A stretch of DNA of 64,000 nt, taken from assembly GCA_020746105.1 (NCBI GenBank), contig CM036618.1:96962122-97026121 (forward strand), read 5' to 3'. Shown one piece after another: positions 1 through 11,400 of this stretch; within the stretch, counting starts at the first letter, position 1, and every line of letters begins with the position of its first letter. The stretch is from Trogon surrucura (taxonomy: Eukaryota; Chordata; Aves; Trogoniformes; Trogonidae). The notes under the pieces are model-generated. The model made no database searches and was not told the DNA's origin. It saw only the letters and a program-made list of their open reading frames with translations. The position numbers and the translations under genes are program-made.

Positions 1-3000
1 AGAAAAACTGAGTTAAAACAGTGCAAGTCGTGTTCAGCTGAAAGGATTTTCTTAATCAAATTCTTTTTAAAGAGAAGAGTAGATTTATCAGAACTTAGCT
101 TTGCAATAAAGCTCTCTTTAACTTTACATTTTACTCTAATTTCCAAATAAATGCAACTGAATACAAATATCACCTAGGAAATTAATCATCCTGTAGAAAG
201 CTATACTAGAAAATGAATGACACACAAGCAAATGTCAAAATTAAAAACTCCAATAAATTGTCTGAATAAGTGGATTATACATCCTCGAATCAGCTAGAAT
301 GAACAATTTCAATGTCAGACATGTTTACTGAATGCAAACCTAGGTGTCCTACATGTTTAACTGTTCTGCAAATGAACAAAATAAGAAATTCATTAAGCGG
401 CACAAGCACAACTGAAGTTTAAAATAGATTATTCAAGCTTCAGTTGGTCAATTTAAAATTATTAAACCCAAGAAGGGTAGTTTTCAAGCCAGATGAGTAA
501 AAGGTCAGGTTTTCTGTTTATTATCTCTGTGCGATACCATCACTTTCCTGTCAGGACACCACCATAACTCCAAAACAACCACTTCCAGTATTACAAACCC
601 AAGACAAAGATTTCACATGGGGGGAAAGCAGAACAATATACTTCAAAGCAATACCATTCCTGTTATCACTGAAGTTTTAAAAGATACAACCATATGAGAA
701 ACAGGAAAACACGTAAGGGCAGCAATTTTTCTGAAAAAAATGAACAACAATTAAAAAACCAACAAAAAATAACAAACCCACCCTAAAAATCCACAAACTG
801 GACTGAACCCAGAACCCTGTATGCAAGCTCCAGACTGTTTATCATTATCAAGCTCAGGAAAAAACCTTCACATGGTGGATTCAGGGTTTTGCTTTCAGCA
901 ATAGCATTCACAGCTCTTAGGAGGGCTCTAAAGACCAGTGGCTCAATCAAGTTTGTCTCGTGATCTTACAATATTTCAGGAGTGCCACACAACACATCTT
1001 AAACATCTTTAAGCAACTCAAATGAGATCAAGAACAACACAAAAGATTGCTCTGAGCCACTGAACTAATAGAGTCTTGTTTCCTTCCAAGCATGTCACAT
1101 TTTCAAGTGTGAGTTGTGATTGGATTTGCTATAACACAATCAAGGCTTCTTTAACACTTTGCTCTTTTTCACATGGATTTTCCTAAGATCTAAAAAGGCC
1201 AAGCTCACATTGCAGCCTTTCGATACAATGGATCTCTTTTCTAATGTTAAAACAAAACACTTTTAGAAACAAATGTACATGGGATTCATCTCACCCATCT
1301 TTAGATCCCTAAAACCAAAGACAGACTCCTCTCAGTCGTCAATGAGGAGGCTGTATTGTACAACACCACATACTTCATCTGTGTCAGATGTTATGTGACG
1401 AGGTGATGAATCACCCCAGAACTGCCAACTTCGGACTGTACAGGGAGTTCAGACTGGAGCTGCACAAATTAATCCCACTCTGAGCTGAAAACAGCCAATG
1501 ACAACACAAAAACAAACGGCAGGAGGGACTGGAAGAAAAGGAAAAAAAGAAAGATTGGGAATATTGAAGCTCTGACTCACCAGAAAACCAGCTATACACC
1601 ATTTGTAATCCTATGTCATCACTGCACAGATTTAGTTAGCTACGTATCTCCAGGCTACCCCAACTCCAGGTGGAGGAAGTCCAGTGCCTGGCCTGACAGC
1701 TGACCTGGTGGACACAGATCTCTTCTGCACAGGGCACCTTGCAGCAGCTGTGATGCCACATAGGCTGACCACAAGCCAAAGACCCTCTCGATCATTACAA
1801 AACCAGGACCCTTATGCTACATTGGCCCTGCGGGAGCCTTTGCCAGTCAGGCTGGCGACAGCCTCCTTCAGTTAAGGCAGCTCTCGGCTGCGCAACAAAC
1901 AGCGCAACAACAGAGAAGCCTTTCTACAAACTCTGAATTTAGGTATGCTGAAGCCCTGGGTAGAGCTACATTGTGCTTTATAAGACCCACCCCCTTTTGT
2001 GACTTACCCTACTACCACGAAAATTTGTCCACTGGGAAAAGAGATCTCTGCAGGATTTCTGCAGCAAGCACAGCCAGAGGGAAACCAAAGGGCTCCCGCA
2101 ATTAAACACTGTGTTCTCAATACTTTTTTGCTTGCTTGTTTTAAGGGGACAACACCAGCTAACAAAGCCATGTAATTTCTCAAGTGAGTAAGGGAAAAAA
2201 TGAGAGCAAGTTTTCTTTCTCAATACTAGTTTATGCAAGAGACAACTGTTTGCATCATAGATTACCTGCCGTACTGTGAACTGGGCAGAGGTTTTATGAA
2301 GGAGGTAACTTTACAGAGACAAGTACAGACCAACCACCTATTAACTAACCATAGAGGCTAAAATTAGCCAGAGGGGGAAAAAAAAAAAAAAAAATCAAGC
2401 TGTTGTCAGAGCTCCACTCACAGTGCCCACAGAACCTGTCTGCTTACAATGCAGGGATATAGAAACAGGACAAGCGGAAGCAATCAGTTGAGAAACTGGA
2501 AGAGTCTTGCCCTCTCTGCCATTTCTCCCATGATGTGTCAACTGCTCAAGGTCCTGCATTTATAAAGAACTTCAATGTTTGCTGCTTGATACCCACCTTG
2601 GGTGGAAGTCTACTGAGCAAGGCAAGCAAGAAACATTTTCCCTGTTAGACTTCTGCACAAATTCTGCCCAGTTACAAGAGTGCAAATCCCTATTTTTATT
2701 ACTGTATCATCCTATTACATGCTATGGACCTTCAGAGGAAGACCCCATAGATTTAGCTCTCCATGACCAGCCTTCAGCATTGTGGAGCTGAAGAAGTACT
2801 CTACAAAAAAGAACCCTCAATTTTTGCTGCTTCACGTTTCATATCTGCCACTGATTTTGTCTATGCATCTCCTTCCAGTGTATTCTGTATCTCTTATTAC
2901 ATTTTTGTTTGTTTCCAACAGTAAAATAAGCATTAATGCCTTTGATTTGCCTCTCCTTTCTTCCATGACCTTTTCAGCATAATCCTGAATGCCTGAGAAC

Positions 3001-5160
3001 CTACAATGCCATTCTGTGTATCAGCACAGCCCAGCAGTACTACCTACACAAAACAAGGTAGTTTCAGGTTCATACTAAGACATGATACAAAGTTCTGGTG
3101 CTGGATGAACAGGGACAGTTTATTAAATCAACTGCTTGCTCCCATTACTGAAAATGTGAATAAGAGATTAAGCTGGAAACCTAAGTTCTGCCCTGAAATA
3201 AGGACATGACCATGGCTTTTCTGGATTGTTGCCTAAACTATCCCTACAAAAATTTTACTACCAGCGATGTTCAAGAGGAGCTTTAAAGAAAGTTTCAGCT
3301 CGTATAAACAACCAGTAGTTCAACCAAAGGCAATAATATGGTATAGATCAACAGAATTTCTGTAGAAGTATCAAATGAAAAAAGGGAATAAGAAAAATCT
3401 TTAGCATAAGAATTTTAAATAATTCAACTCTCTGCTGTTGCTTGCCTTGCAGAGTCAGCCTGGACCAACATGTTTTGAAACAAAAATTCAAATCCACGCT
3501 GCTATTGCCATAGTTACCCATACAAATTCCTAACATTTAAGGGATTATTTCTCTCAGACTGGGAGGTTGGGTACATGGCATGGGGAAAGAGTGATCCTAG
3601 CAGTGACTCCCCTCTCCAGACTCAGCTGGAGAAGCTCCACCTTGCAGAACTTTTCTCTGTCAAACTCTGGAGGAATAGTGACTGACTTATACTCTTGACA
3701 TCTTGGCTAATGTGAAAATAATCATTACTGAGGACAAAAACTGTGGAACAGTAATAGCACAGAGGATGGTCTGAAATGGCAGCGGGTCCTTAGAGCTTAC
3801 AAACACACACAGGAGCAACACAGTATTTACATTCCTTGCTAAATCACATGGAAAAAATAATAATCATTGCCTGATCCTCCAAGGCTTACACCTCCACCCC
3901 CAGTATCTTCATATGCAAGTGACATAATCAGTATCACAGAAGAGGTCTTACAGGAACAGTGTTATTTCATCAGTGTTCATGCATATCTTATCGCTGCACT
4001 CACATCTCACCAAGGGCCTTATCCAGTTCCCAGGGAGGACAGTGCATCTCCTTCAGGCTCCGGAGTACACCAGTAGTCCATCTCAAACACCCTGCTGCGA
4101 GTGCACTGGCAGTTACTCACTCCTCTGTGCCATGCAAGCGTTAGTGCAAGTTACAAGTAAATTAGTCCTGCTCCACAAAAGCTCATTAATGAAGCAGATT
4201 CAAACAGTGCCACAGAAAAAAAAAATAAAAAATTGAAGCAAGCAAAGCAGCACAAACAGGTTTTCAAAAAAAAGCTAAATGACTGTGTGAGATCACAAAA
4301 CACCCAAATTATCAGTAATACTAGCAGCCCAGTCAAACAGTATTTTGGGTTGATTTGGTTTCACTCTTTTACATACCAGTTGAAGGTATCTGATCATCAG
4401 AGTTCTCATTCACCTAATTAGCTGGTGGACATGCTGAAAAGAGTAGAAAGCAGTAGATAGGTAGCAGTACTTGAGCAACATTTATAAAGGAACTGAAAGC
4501 AAATGAAGGAGAAGATGACTAATCTTTTTTTTCCCCTAAGTCAAAAACTGACTAGGGTCTTCCTTTCCCCCACTCAAAAAGGAAATGCAATTTCACTACC
4601 TATAGAGACAGTTTTCATTAGGATCTCTCAAACAGTGCAATGTCTGTAGAATTAGAGGGAGGAGAGATTCCTGTTTGTACATACGGTCTCATACTGTGTG
4701 ACATGCATTGCAAAAATATACTACCTGCTTTGAAAGCACATATTCTGTTAGTCCAGAGTTTAAAACTTGGAAGCATCATCCTTGCTTAACTCAGAGAAAT
4801 CATTAAAATTTATAAGTAGACGAACCCTTTCTAAGAGAAAGCATAGGCCCCAATTCACCTGAGTGCTTGATTTAGGTTTTCCCCAAAAAGGATACACAAT
4901 CTCAAGTGACTTACAGCCAGCTACCACAAGATTTCCAATTTCAAGCTTTTCTTTACAAGCCAGCCAAGTTTAAAAACCATGGACTAAGACTCTATAATGC
5001 CTTTAAACCACATAGTCTAAACTACACAGACCATACCCAGTAGGATTTTCTAAAGCATACAACATTGCCCTAACTCTGCTCCACTCAAATCACTTGGAGA
5101 AGTACCTTTAACGTCAACCTAAGCATAGCACACTTCAAATATGTACACATGGTCCTTTAC
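1..5160 (-). other. TTC7A: TTC7A intron 3 (left part)
   Basis: AT-rich sequence without a recognisable exon, LINE or LTR. The only simple-sequence feature of note is an A17 run at 2,378-2,394. Short reading frames here show no family resemblance. The fourth TTC7A exon was looked for by its expected GLSLERLPNSI start on the minus strand and not found. Confidence 0.75.
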
Positions 5161-5329
5161 CTTTAATAACGAAGGCTTCAGTTACCAAACGCAGCATGTA
5201 CAGAGGTTCGTCTTTTGTTGCGAGGTCATCAATTCCCGCTCTCGCGTACATGCTGATGGCATCTCTGTAGGATCCCTCCACATAATGAAGCTTTCCTATG
5301 ATCAGCATTGCTTCTGTCATGTGTCTAGG
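5161..5329 (-). CDS. TTC7A: TTC7A coding exon 3
   Basis: The exon is 169 bases long. The acceptor is CGTTTCAG with AG at 5,331-5,330. The exon starts in phase 0 with [19 protein letters not shown] and ends VTEAFVIK plus one base (phase 1) at the donor G|GTAAAG, with GT at 5,160-5,159. It is the best conserved of the three exons and covers the first TPR-like helix pair ([16 protein letters not shown]). Confidence 0.96.
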
Positions 5330-8300
5330 CTGAAACGGAGCAGGAAGAAAAAAAGAATGTTTACATAGTAAAATACCAGGCAGCAAGAATGAGGTACTTC
5401 AGAACAAATTAAGCAGATTCATTATGCTTTCTCTCAACGTTGATAGCTCTGTAGGAAGGATTTAAGTGTCTAAAGATCTTACGGCTATGCTCATGAGTGC
5501 AGTAAGCATCAAGTCAGGCAACTACTTTTGAGCTCAGTTTGGAAACACACAGCTTAGAAGCCACCTCTTCGGTTTCAGCTGACCTACTCTATTGAGTTGC
5601 TGGACATAGACAGCACATAAAAGCCTGGCATTGTCAGAGCTACCTACATACACATCAAGAAAATCCCCTGCTTTTAAATTAGGCAGAAAGCATCACTTCT
5701 TAGTCAAGTGCTCCCCTCTCCTCTGGGCATTTCATTAAAGAGTGAGAAAGCTCCCAGATTTTCCCAAGTTATTGAAGAAGTTTCAGGCAAAAGTTGAAAT
5801 AAACAGAAGGCATGCCTGGTATATCTAAGATTTGTCTAGTTTCTTAAGGATTGAAAACATGCATGCAAATCTGTGTGACAAAAAAACTCAGTAAATATCT
5901 GTTCAGACCCTTTTTACACTTTGGAAAGCATGGAAGGTTTCCTAAGACTTCATATTCATTTTTTTAATACATGCAGTCAACAGAGGGTTAATGCTGCATG
6001 AGTAGCCAGGTCACCACTAACAAATAAATAGTAAATTCATGCAGCCAAACACCAAGACCTGGAAGAATTCTGTGGTCCTGTTAATGGGGCTAAAATATAA
6101 AAAAAGAGTTGAATGGACTCGCCTTCCTTCCCCCCCCCTTTTTTTACTTTTTAAATATGCTGACTTTTGAGAAGCTAAGAACAAGGAACTCCTCCAGAAA
6201 AGCCACTGCACACTTGCTCCCTGGAAACAAATATGATAAAAGTATAACATACTCTTCCAACTGAACTAGCCTGTAAGTTTCAGGACCAAAAGCAATACAA
6301 TTCTAGAACCAACTGTTCTAATTCAGCAACTCTTTAAAGCCGGTTATGCAACTGTGTGTCCAAGGACACTAACACAGCAGCAGCCGTTGAGGGAGAATCT
6401 TAAAGCTCTGCAGCTGAGTGGTCCCCAAGAATCAGTGCTGGGCCCAGTCCTATTCAACATCTTTACTGATGACCTGGCTAAGGGAATTGAGTCTACTCTT
6501 AGTCAGTTTGAAGATGACACCAAGCTGGAGGGGGGAGTGTCGATCTGCCAGAGGGTAGGAAGATGCTGCAGAGGGACCTGGGTCAATGGGCCAAGGCCAA
6601 AGGGATGAAGTTCAACAAGATCAAGTGCAGGGCCCCACGCTTTAGCCACAATAACCCCCTGCAGAGCTACAGACTGGGGGAGGAGTGGCTGGAGAGCGGC
6701 CCGGCAGAGAGAGACCTGGGAGTGCTGGTTAACAACTGGCTGAACAGGAGCCAGCAGTGTGCCCAGGTGGCCCGGAAGGCCAATGGCATGCTGGCTTGTG
6801 TCAGGAACAGTGTGGCCAGCAGGAGCAGGGATGCAATTCTGCCCCCGTGCTCAGCACTGGTGAGGCCTCACCTCGAGTGCTGTGTGCAGGTCTGGGCCCC
6901 TCACTGCAAGAAAGACATTGAGGTGCTCGAACGGGTCCAGAGGAGAGCAACGAGGCTGGGGAAGGGACTGGAGGGAAAGCCCCATGAGGAGAGGCTGAGG
7001 GAGTTGGGGTTGTTCAGCCTAGACAAGAAAAGACTCAGGGGGGACCTTGTCACTCCCTACAACTACCTGAAGGGAAGCTGTAGTCAGGTGGGGCCCGGGC
7101 TCTTCTCCCGGGCAACTAGTGACAGAACGAGAGTGCATGGCCTGAAACTGCATCAGTGAAGGTTTAGGTTGGATCTCAGGAAGCATTTCCTCACAGAGAC
7201 TGTGATCAGGCACTGGGATGCACTGCCCAGGGAAGCAGTGGAGTCGTTGTCCCTGGAGGTGTTTAAGGAGAGGCTGGGTGTGGCACTTAGTGCCATGGTG
7301 TAGCCATTGTGATGGTGCCAAGTCATAGGTTGGACTTGATCTCAGAGGTCTTTTCCAGCCTCAACAATTCTGTGATTCTGTGACAGGCAGCTACCAAACA
7401 TGTGCCCCGAATACAACATAAAAGAGTAACTACATATAACTTCTCTGGCAGAGACTGAAAGCAATGCAAGGCTGTGATCCAGGACTCACACCATAACCTC
7501 AAGTGCCTGACAGCGCCGTTACATGGCCATGCTCCACCACCCCAGAGAATTCTTAAATATTTATCCTGCTTCTTTCCAAAAAAACAACCCAACTAAAAAA
7601 CAAAACACCAAAACAGGATATATACTTGTAGCACATAATTCACTTGCATATGAAAAAGCAATTCTCTCAACAGAAGACAGTGCAAAGGGGTGCTGAATTA
7701 CCAGTCCACAGTCATACTTACAATACAGCACTGTACATACAGAGACACGAACAGGCAACACCAACACCCTGTATCAGACTAATAATCATATGAAAGAAGC
7801 AACCAGTTGGCAGGAATTATAACAACAGTGCCTACTTACTTGTAGTTTTCCTCTGCTTAAGATATTGGTCAGATACTGTTTAGCTTCACTCAGCTTTGGC
7901 TCATTCTTCTCCATCAGTGGAATGGAGTCCTTCAGTTTGGTAAAGTTTTCCTTTAAACATTCTTCTAGCAGAGCCTCTGCAAGCAGCATACTCCCGTAGT
8001 CCTCTGAAAGCACATACCAATGAACAAGAAACATCACTCAGAGCCATACTGCTGATAAACAGCATTACAAAAAAGGAAGAACACACCTTTGAGACACAAA
8101 AACACTAACTCAAATAAGGGGCTAAGGAAGAACTAGCAAACAGAAAAAGTTCCATTAACTTCCAGCTATTGGAAACAGTACATTTCCTACAAAAAAAAAA
8201 AAAAAGGAAACAACATTTCCTTTTAACTTGAAGATTTTCCATGATGAATCCAGCACAGTTCATTCTTGTGTTGTCACTAATATAACAGTTAAGAATTTTC

Positions 8301-10921
8301 ATCACGAAACTCACTTTCAAAAGTACAAGACTGATCTTTACAAACATTTAAGTGTATAGTTTAGATTTACAAAGGTACAAGCATGAAATGCATGCTTCAG
8401 ACTAGATAAGCCGTGAATTACACCGCAGAATGGTAATCACATTAGAAACTTTTAACATTTTCCTGAAAGTTCACAGAAAAAAGAAAGTTAGACACATTCT
8501 ACACATCCATTACTAAAGACATACAAGGTTTGATCCAGTGACATAACTAACATATCACATGAAATTCTTTCTACATTAAAATTCATTTCTGTTCACAGTT
8601 CCAAAGACGAGAAACTCAAACATAGATAGCACTGGATACAGCATGAAGCATCACGTAATGTTGTAATCATGCACCGGGGAAAAAAAAAGTTTCATCTGCC
8701 AGTGTACTTGGGACTTCTTGCATGATGTGTCCGGTTCTGCAGTTCATTTACTCATAAAACAGCACCTCAGTCAGCTGACTGTTGGGTCAAGCAGGGTAAG
8801 AAAATATTTGTAAATCAAGTCCCACTTTTCATATATACTTCCCATTTCAAAGTCTGAAATTCTAGAATGCAGGAAACATGATACTGTATCTATTTCTATA
8901 TTTTTTCAGTCCACGGAACAACATAGCCCCACATACCACCTATACATTACATTAATAATCAGCTTACAGGGTTTGGGGTTTTTTGTTTAGATTTTGTTGT
9001 TGTTGTGACTTAAATGTTCAGCTACATATCAAATTATAACCAGAGCTCTTCTTGCTCAATTGCAAGTCTACAAGTAACTTGTATTAACAAAGTATAGGTA
9101 CATAACATGTTGCCAACCTCACAAGCAATCCTTTCTACACAACACTGAAGAGCCTTCAGATAGTCACTAATCTCTAACCCAAATTTAATTGAATATGGTT
9201 GTATGTCATTCCTTAAGAAATAAAACCACACAATTTCATACAGCAAATACTAGTATTGCAGAAATCTCATCCAGACACACTATTGTTTCTAGAAACTCAA
9301 AACTGCAACTAGTCCGTTCGTTGCTAGAAGAAAAGTTCTGTAGCAATAACAAAGCATTACACTTTCGTAACTAGCAAGTTATGATGACATAGCAGCAAAT
9401 TAGCAAATACTGTTTTAAAGCAATCGTACTGTTGTTATGCCTCTTAATTATAAGGGAACAAACTAATGTGAGCTCCTCAACTATAAATGCCCCTAGGCTG
9501 CATGATGATCATATAATCATTAAAGTTGGAAAAGACCTCTAAGATCATCCAGTCCAACCATCTGCCCAACACTACTACGACCACTAAACCATGTCCCAAA
9601 GTGCCACGTCTACATATTTTTTGAACACCTCCAGTGATAATCTCTGCACCTGGGAAGCACTGCTGAAACCTGACTAAAGTTCAAAGGTCGGCCTTGCAGT
9701 TCTCAACACAGGGTTTGATCGGCACCACGTATACACTTGGAAAGCCTAATAAACACATATTAAGGTAAAAACATCTCCCCTCCTCATGCTTTCCCACTAT
9801 GAAGTTTATTGCACCCCACCAAGCTTCAATTAACTCAGCTCTTCTGACTCCATTCAGTGACAGAACCTCTAGTACCAGCACGGTGGCTAGGATCAGGTCC
9901 TCTGCACAACTTACTGCTGGTGACTACAGATTCAGAATTTGGTATTTCTGAGTTAAGCTGCCTCACTCCTTATAGGCAATTTCATTTGAAGAGAAGCAAA
10001 GCAGTGTGTCATAACAGGGAAGAAAAGATAAGAACACATATCCTATTTATGAAACCTGTCTTATGTGCGATACTCAGATGAGCCTAAGCCTTGAAATTAA
10101 ACACTGCCCTTCAAAAACGGAGGGAAATGATACAAACTCATCCAGAACAGGGTGGGGAGGGGGCAAGAGGGAGTCAGCACGGCACACACAGAGAAGCTGA
10201 ACAGAGATATTTCCAAACAGGGGAGATTCTGGCTGGTGGTCGCAGCCCAGCCGTGCTCGGGAAACCCAAGCCGGGCACCGAGCGCTGCAGCCGCCACCTG
10301 CGCCCAGGTGCTCAGCGAGGCGGGGGCAACATCCCAAACGCAGAGAAGCCACCGAGCCGGCGCCGCTGCCCCTCGCTCCCCACCGACAGCCCCGAGCTGT
10401 GCTTCCCCCGGCGGGCTCGGGGGCGCCGACACGAAGAGGAAGCGCAGAGCCGCCTTCTTCGGCGCCCTTTCCCGGGCTCCAACCGCCCCTCCGAGGCATC
10501 CTTCCTTCCTTCCCTCCCTCCCGCCGTGGGGCCGGGGCGCCTACGGGGATCACCAGGCGACACTGGCACCCCAGCACTCCCCTGCAACGCCGGGACACGG
10601 GGTCGCCACAGCTCCCGCCCGCGCCACCCACCGGGCCGGGGAGGGGTGCTGAGCCCCGGGCAGCCGCACGGAACGACAAGCCGGCACCACCGCCGTGGGG
10701 CGGTCAGGTAACAGCGGCCGCCCTGCCCTGCCTCGCCCCGCCCGACCCCCCGGTCGCCGCCGCTTACCCTTGTCCTGCACCGCCGCTTTTCGCGGTGTCC
10801 GTGCCGGCGGCGGCAGCAGCCGCTGGGCCAGGTGCCGGAGCTGCTCCCAGTGCCCCTCCGCCCGGCACCGCTCGATCTCCCCCTCCAGCTTCCCAAGCGA
10901 GTGCAAATACCTGGCCGCCAT
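5161..10921 (-). CDS. TTC7A: TTC7A, 5' three coding exons (gene continues beyond left edge)
   Basis: Tetratricopeptide-repeat protein 7A, N-terminal part. In the known family TTC7 proteins, with EFR3 and FAM126, scaffold phosphatidylinositol 4-kinase PI4KA at the plasma membrane; human TTC7A loss causes intestinal atresia with immune deficiency. Seen here: three exons that join in frame (phase 1, then phase 0) into about 162 residues. The start reads [25 protein letters not shown], close to the remembered human N terminus with its ERCRAEGHW block. Exon 2 gives [14 protein letters not shown] and [21 protein letters not shown]. Exon 3 gives [27 protein letters not shown], the first TPR-like helical repeat. 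[24 protein letters not shown] fits TTC7A better than its paralogue TTC7B (AKLNYVEGDYKEALNIYARVGLDD). The linker before [10 protein letters not shown] is about ten residues shorter than the human one I recall. The next expected exon (human GLSLERLPNSIASRF) was not found, so it lies beyond position 1 or was missed. Head-to-head neighbour is MCFD2. Confidence 0.95.
5330..7839 (-). other. TTC7A: TTC7A intron 2
   Basis: Intron bounded by GTAAGT (minus strand, 7,839) and TTTCAG (5,330). It contains one large CR1 fragment in the opposite orientation to the gene (about 6,418-7,384). The rest is unique AT-rich sequence, with a C/T-rich run around 6,124-6,148. Confidence 0.85.
6418..7384 (+). mobile_element. 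CR1 LINE fragment, 5'-truncated, inside TTC7A intron 2
   Basis: The 3' part of a CR1 non-LTR retrotransposon. It encodes the C-terminal half of the reverse transcriptase: [20 protein letters not shown], then [85 protein letters not shown]. The FADD catalytic box reads FEDD, so the catalytic alanine position is changed. The frame is broken at least once, near 6,560, where the reading passes to another frame. It ends with the CR1 3' tail TCCAGCCTCAACAATTCTGTG followed by a short terminal repeat. It is antisense to TTC7A. The 5' limit is approximate (6,350-6,420). Inactive, of middle age. Confidence 0.92.
7840..8003 (-). CDS. TTC7A: TTC7A coding exon 2
   Basis: The exon is 164 bases long. The acceptor is CTTTCAG with AG at 8,005-8,004. 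The first two bases complete a Glu codon with the last G of exon 1, giving [20 protein letters not shown]. The donor is CAA|GTAAGT, with GT at 7,839-7,838. It ends in phase 0 after GKLQ, matching the TTC7A region that precedes the TPR array. Confidence 0.95.
8004..10767 (-). other. TTC7A: TTC7A intron 1
   Basis: Runs from the GTAAGC donor of exon 1 to the CTTTCAG acceptor of exon 2. The half nearest exon 1 (about 10,150-10,767) is CpG-rich and belongs to the promoter island. The rest is AT-rich with one short CR1 piece at about 9,508-9,680. No other exon or RNA gene was seen. Confidence 0.85.
9508..9680 (-). mobile_element. CR1 LINE 3'-end fragment
   Basis: On the plus strand it begins with the reverse complement of a CR1 tail (ATCATATAATCATTAAAGTT, then GGAAAAGACCTCTAAGATCA and TCCAGTCCAACC). 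It continues with CR1 3' sequence (CACTAAACCATGTCCCAAAGTGCCACGTCTACA) typical of avian CR1 subfamilies. It is about 170 bases long, lies in TTC7A intron 1 in the same orientation as the gene, and has no coding part. Confidence 0.88.
10768..10921 (-). CDS. TTC7A: TTC7A coding exon 1
   Basis: The ATG is the reverse complement of 10,919-10,921, with A at -3 and G at +4, a strong Kozak context. It encodes 51 codons plus one base (phase 1), ending at a GTAAGC donor whose GT is at 10,767-10,766. The exon is GC-rich at its 3' half ([15 protein letters not shown]), the part that differs most from mammals. I chose this ATG because it directly starts the conserved ERCRAEGHW region and because an in-frame TAA lies just upstream on the minus strand. 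Confidence 0.93.
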
Positions 10922-10924
10922 CTT
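10914..10924 (-). promoter_or_regulatory. TTC7A: YY1-type motif over the TTC7A start codon
   Basis: The minus strand reads AAGATGGCGGC, the well-known YY1 consensus often found just downstream of transcription starts, where it contains the initiator ATG and fixes promoter direction. Here the ATG inside the motif is the TTC7A start codon. Binding is inferred from the motif alone. Confidence 0.6.
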
Positions 10925-11212
10925 AACGCCAGGCCGGGCCGGGCCGGGCCCGCCCCGCCCCGCCTGCCCGGCGGGGAGTCCCCGGCGGCAGCCCCCGGGA
11001 GGCGCCTTAGAGCGTGTATGGGGCCGTGGTTCCGGGCGGGTGAGTCCCGGCCGCCGCCAGGAGCCTGGCGGGGCGTTCCCAGGCGGGGACAGCTCCCCAC
11101 CCGAGGCCGGTTCTCGCCGCGGGCCGGGCAGGGCCGGGCCGGGCGGTGACGGGCGCCCCCGCAGCCCCCGCCGCGGTGGGCGGGGCGTTCCACCTGTCCC
11201 TACACGAGGGCT

Positions 11213-11220
11213 CCACGTGG
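11213..11220. promoter_or_regulatory. CCACGTGG palindrome (E-box / UPR-type ACGT element)
   Basis: An eight-base palindrome with a CACGTG core lying about 120-180 bases upstream of the probable MCFD2 first exon. Such sites can bind USF/MYC/TFE bZIP-bHLH factors. The ACGT core also resembles XBP1/ATF6 sites. Function is inferred. Confidence 0.4.
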
Positions 11221-11234
11221 AATTCCAGCAGCAG

Positions 11235-11242
11235 TGACGTAG
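11235..11242 (+). promoter_or_regulatory. TGACGTAG, CRE/UPRE-like half site
   Basis: TGACGT is the core of cAMP-response and XBP1-type elements. It lies 15 bases after the CCACGTGG palindrome and 27 bases before the CCAAT box. Inferred from the motif only. Confidence 0.4.
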
Positions 11243-11268
11243 ACCGCGCGCTCGGCGGAGAGGCGCAG

Positions 11269-11273
11269 CCAAT
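11269..11273 (+). promoter_or_regulatory. CCAAT box
   Basis: CCAATGGCGGGG, followed by a GC box at 11,284-11,297 and then the probable MCFD2 first exon, at a distance usual for NF-Y sites in TATA-less promoters. It may serve either direction. Confidence 0.5.
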
Positions 11274-11339
11274 GGCGGGGAAAGGGGGCGGGGCGGGAGC
11301 GCGGCCGGAGGTGACGCCGGGGCTGGTGGCCGGCGCGAG

Positions 11340-11400
11340 CCCGGCCCCGCTCTCCCGTCGCCCGCAGCCCGCCGGAGGGACGGCGGCCGCTCGCCGCACG
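11340..11400 (+). other. MCFD2: probable non-coding first exon of MCFD2 (3' limit placed, 5' limit uncertain)
   Basis: The coding sequence begins in an exon with an acceptor just nine bases before the ATG, so an upstream 5' UTR exon is required. The best donor in the island is ACG|GTGCGT at 11,401, giving a first exon that ends at 11,400 and an intron of 724 bases. The transcription start is not visible; it should lie downstream of the CCAAT box and GC box at 11,269-11,297. Confidence 0.5.

Noticed and set aside
2378-2394. A17 run as the tail of a SINE or processed pseudogene
   Set aside because: No tRNA-like or gene-derived body precedes it on either strand, and no flanking duplication was seen.
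6354-7159. Two open frames of 84 and 198 codons as possible host genes
   Set aside because: The translated sequence is the C-terminal part of a CR1 reverse transcriptase with the CR1 3' tail following it.
11200-11300. Canonical ER stress response element
   Set aside because: The CCAAT box at 11,269 is not followed by CCACG after nine bases, and no reverse arrangement occurs.
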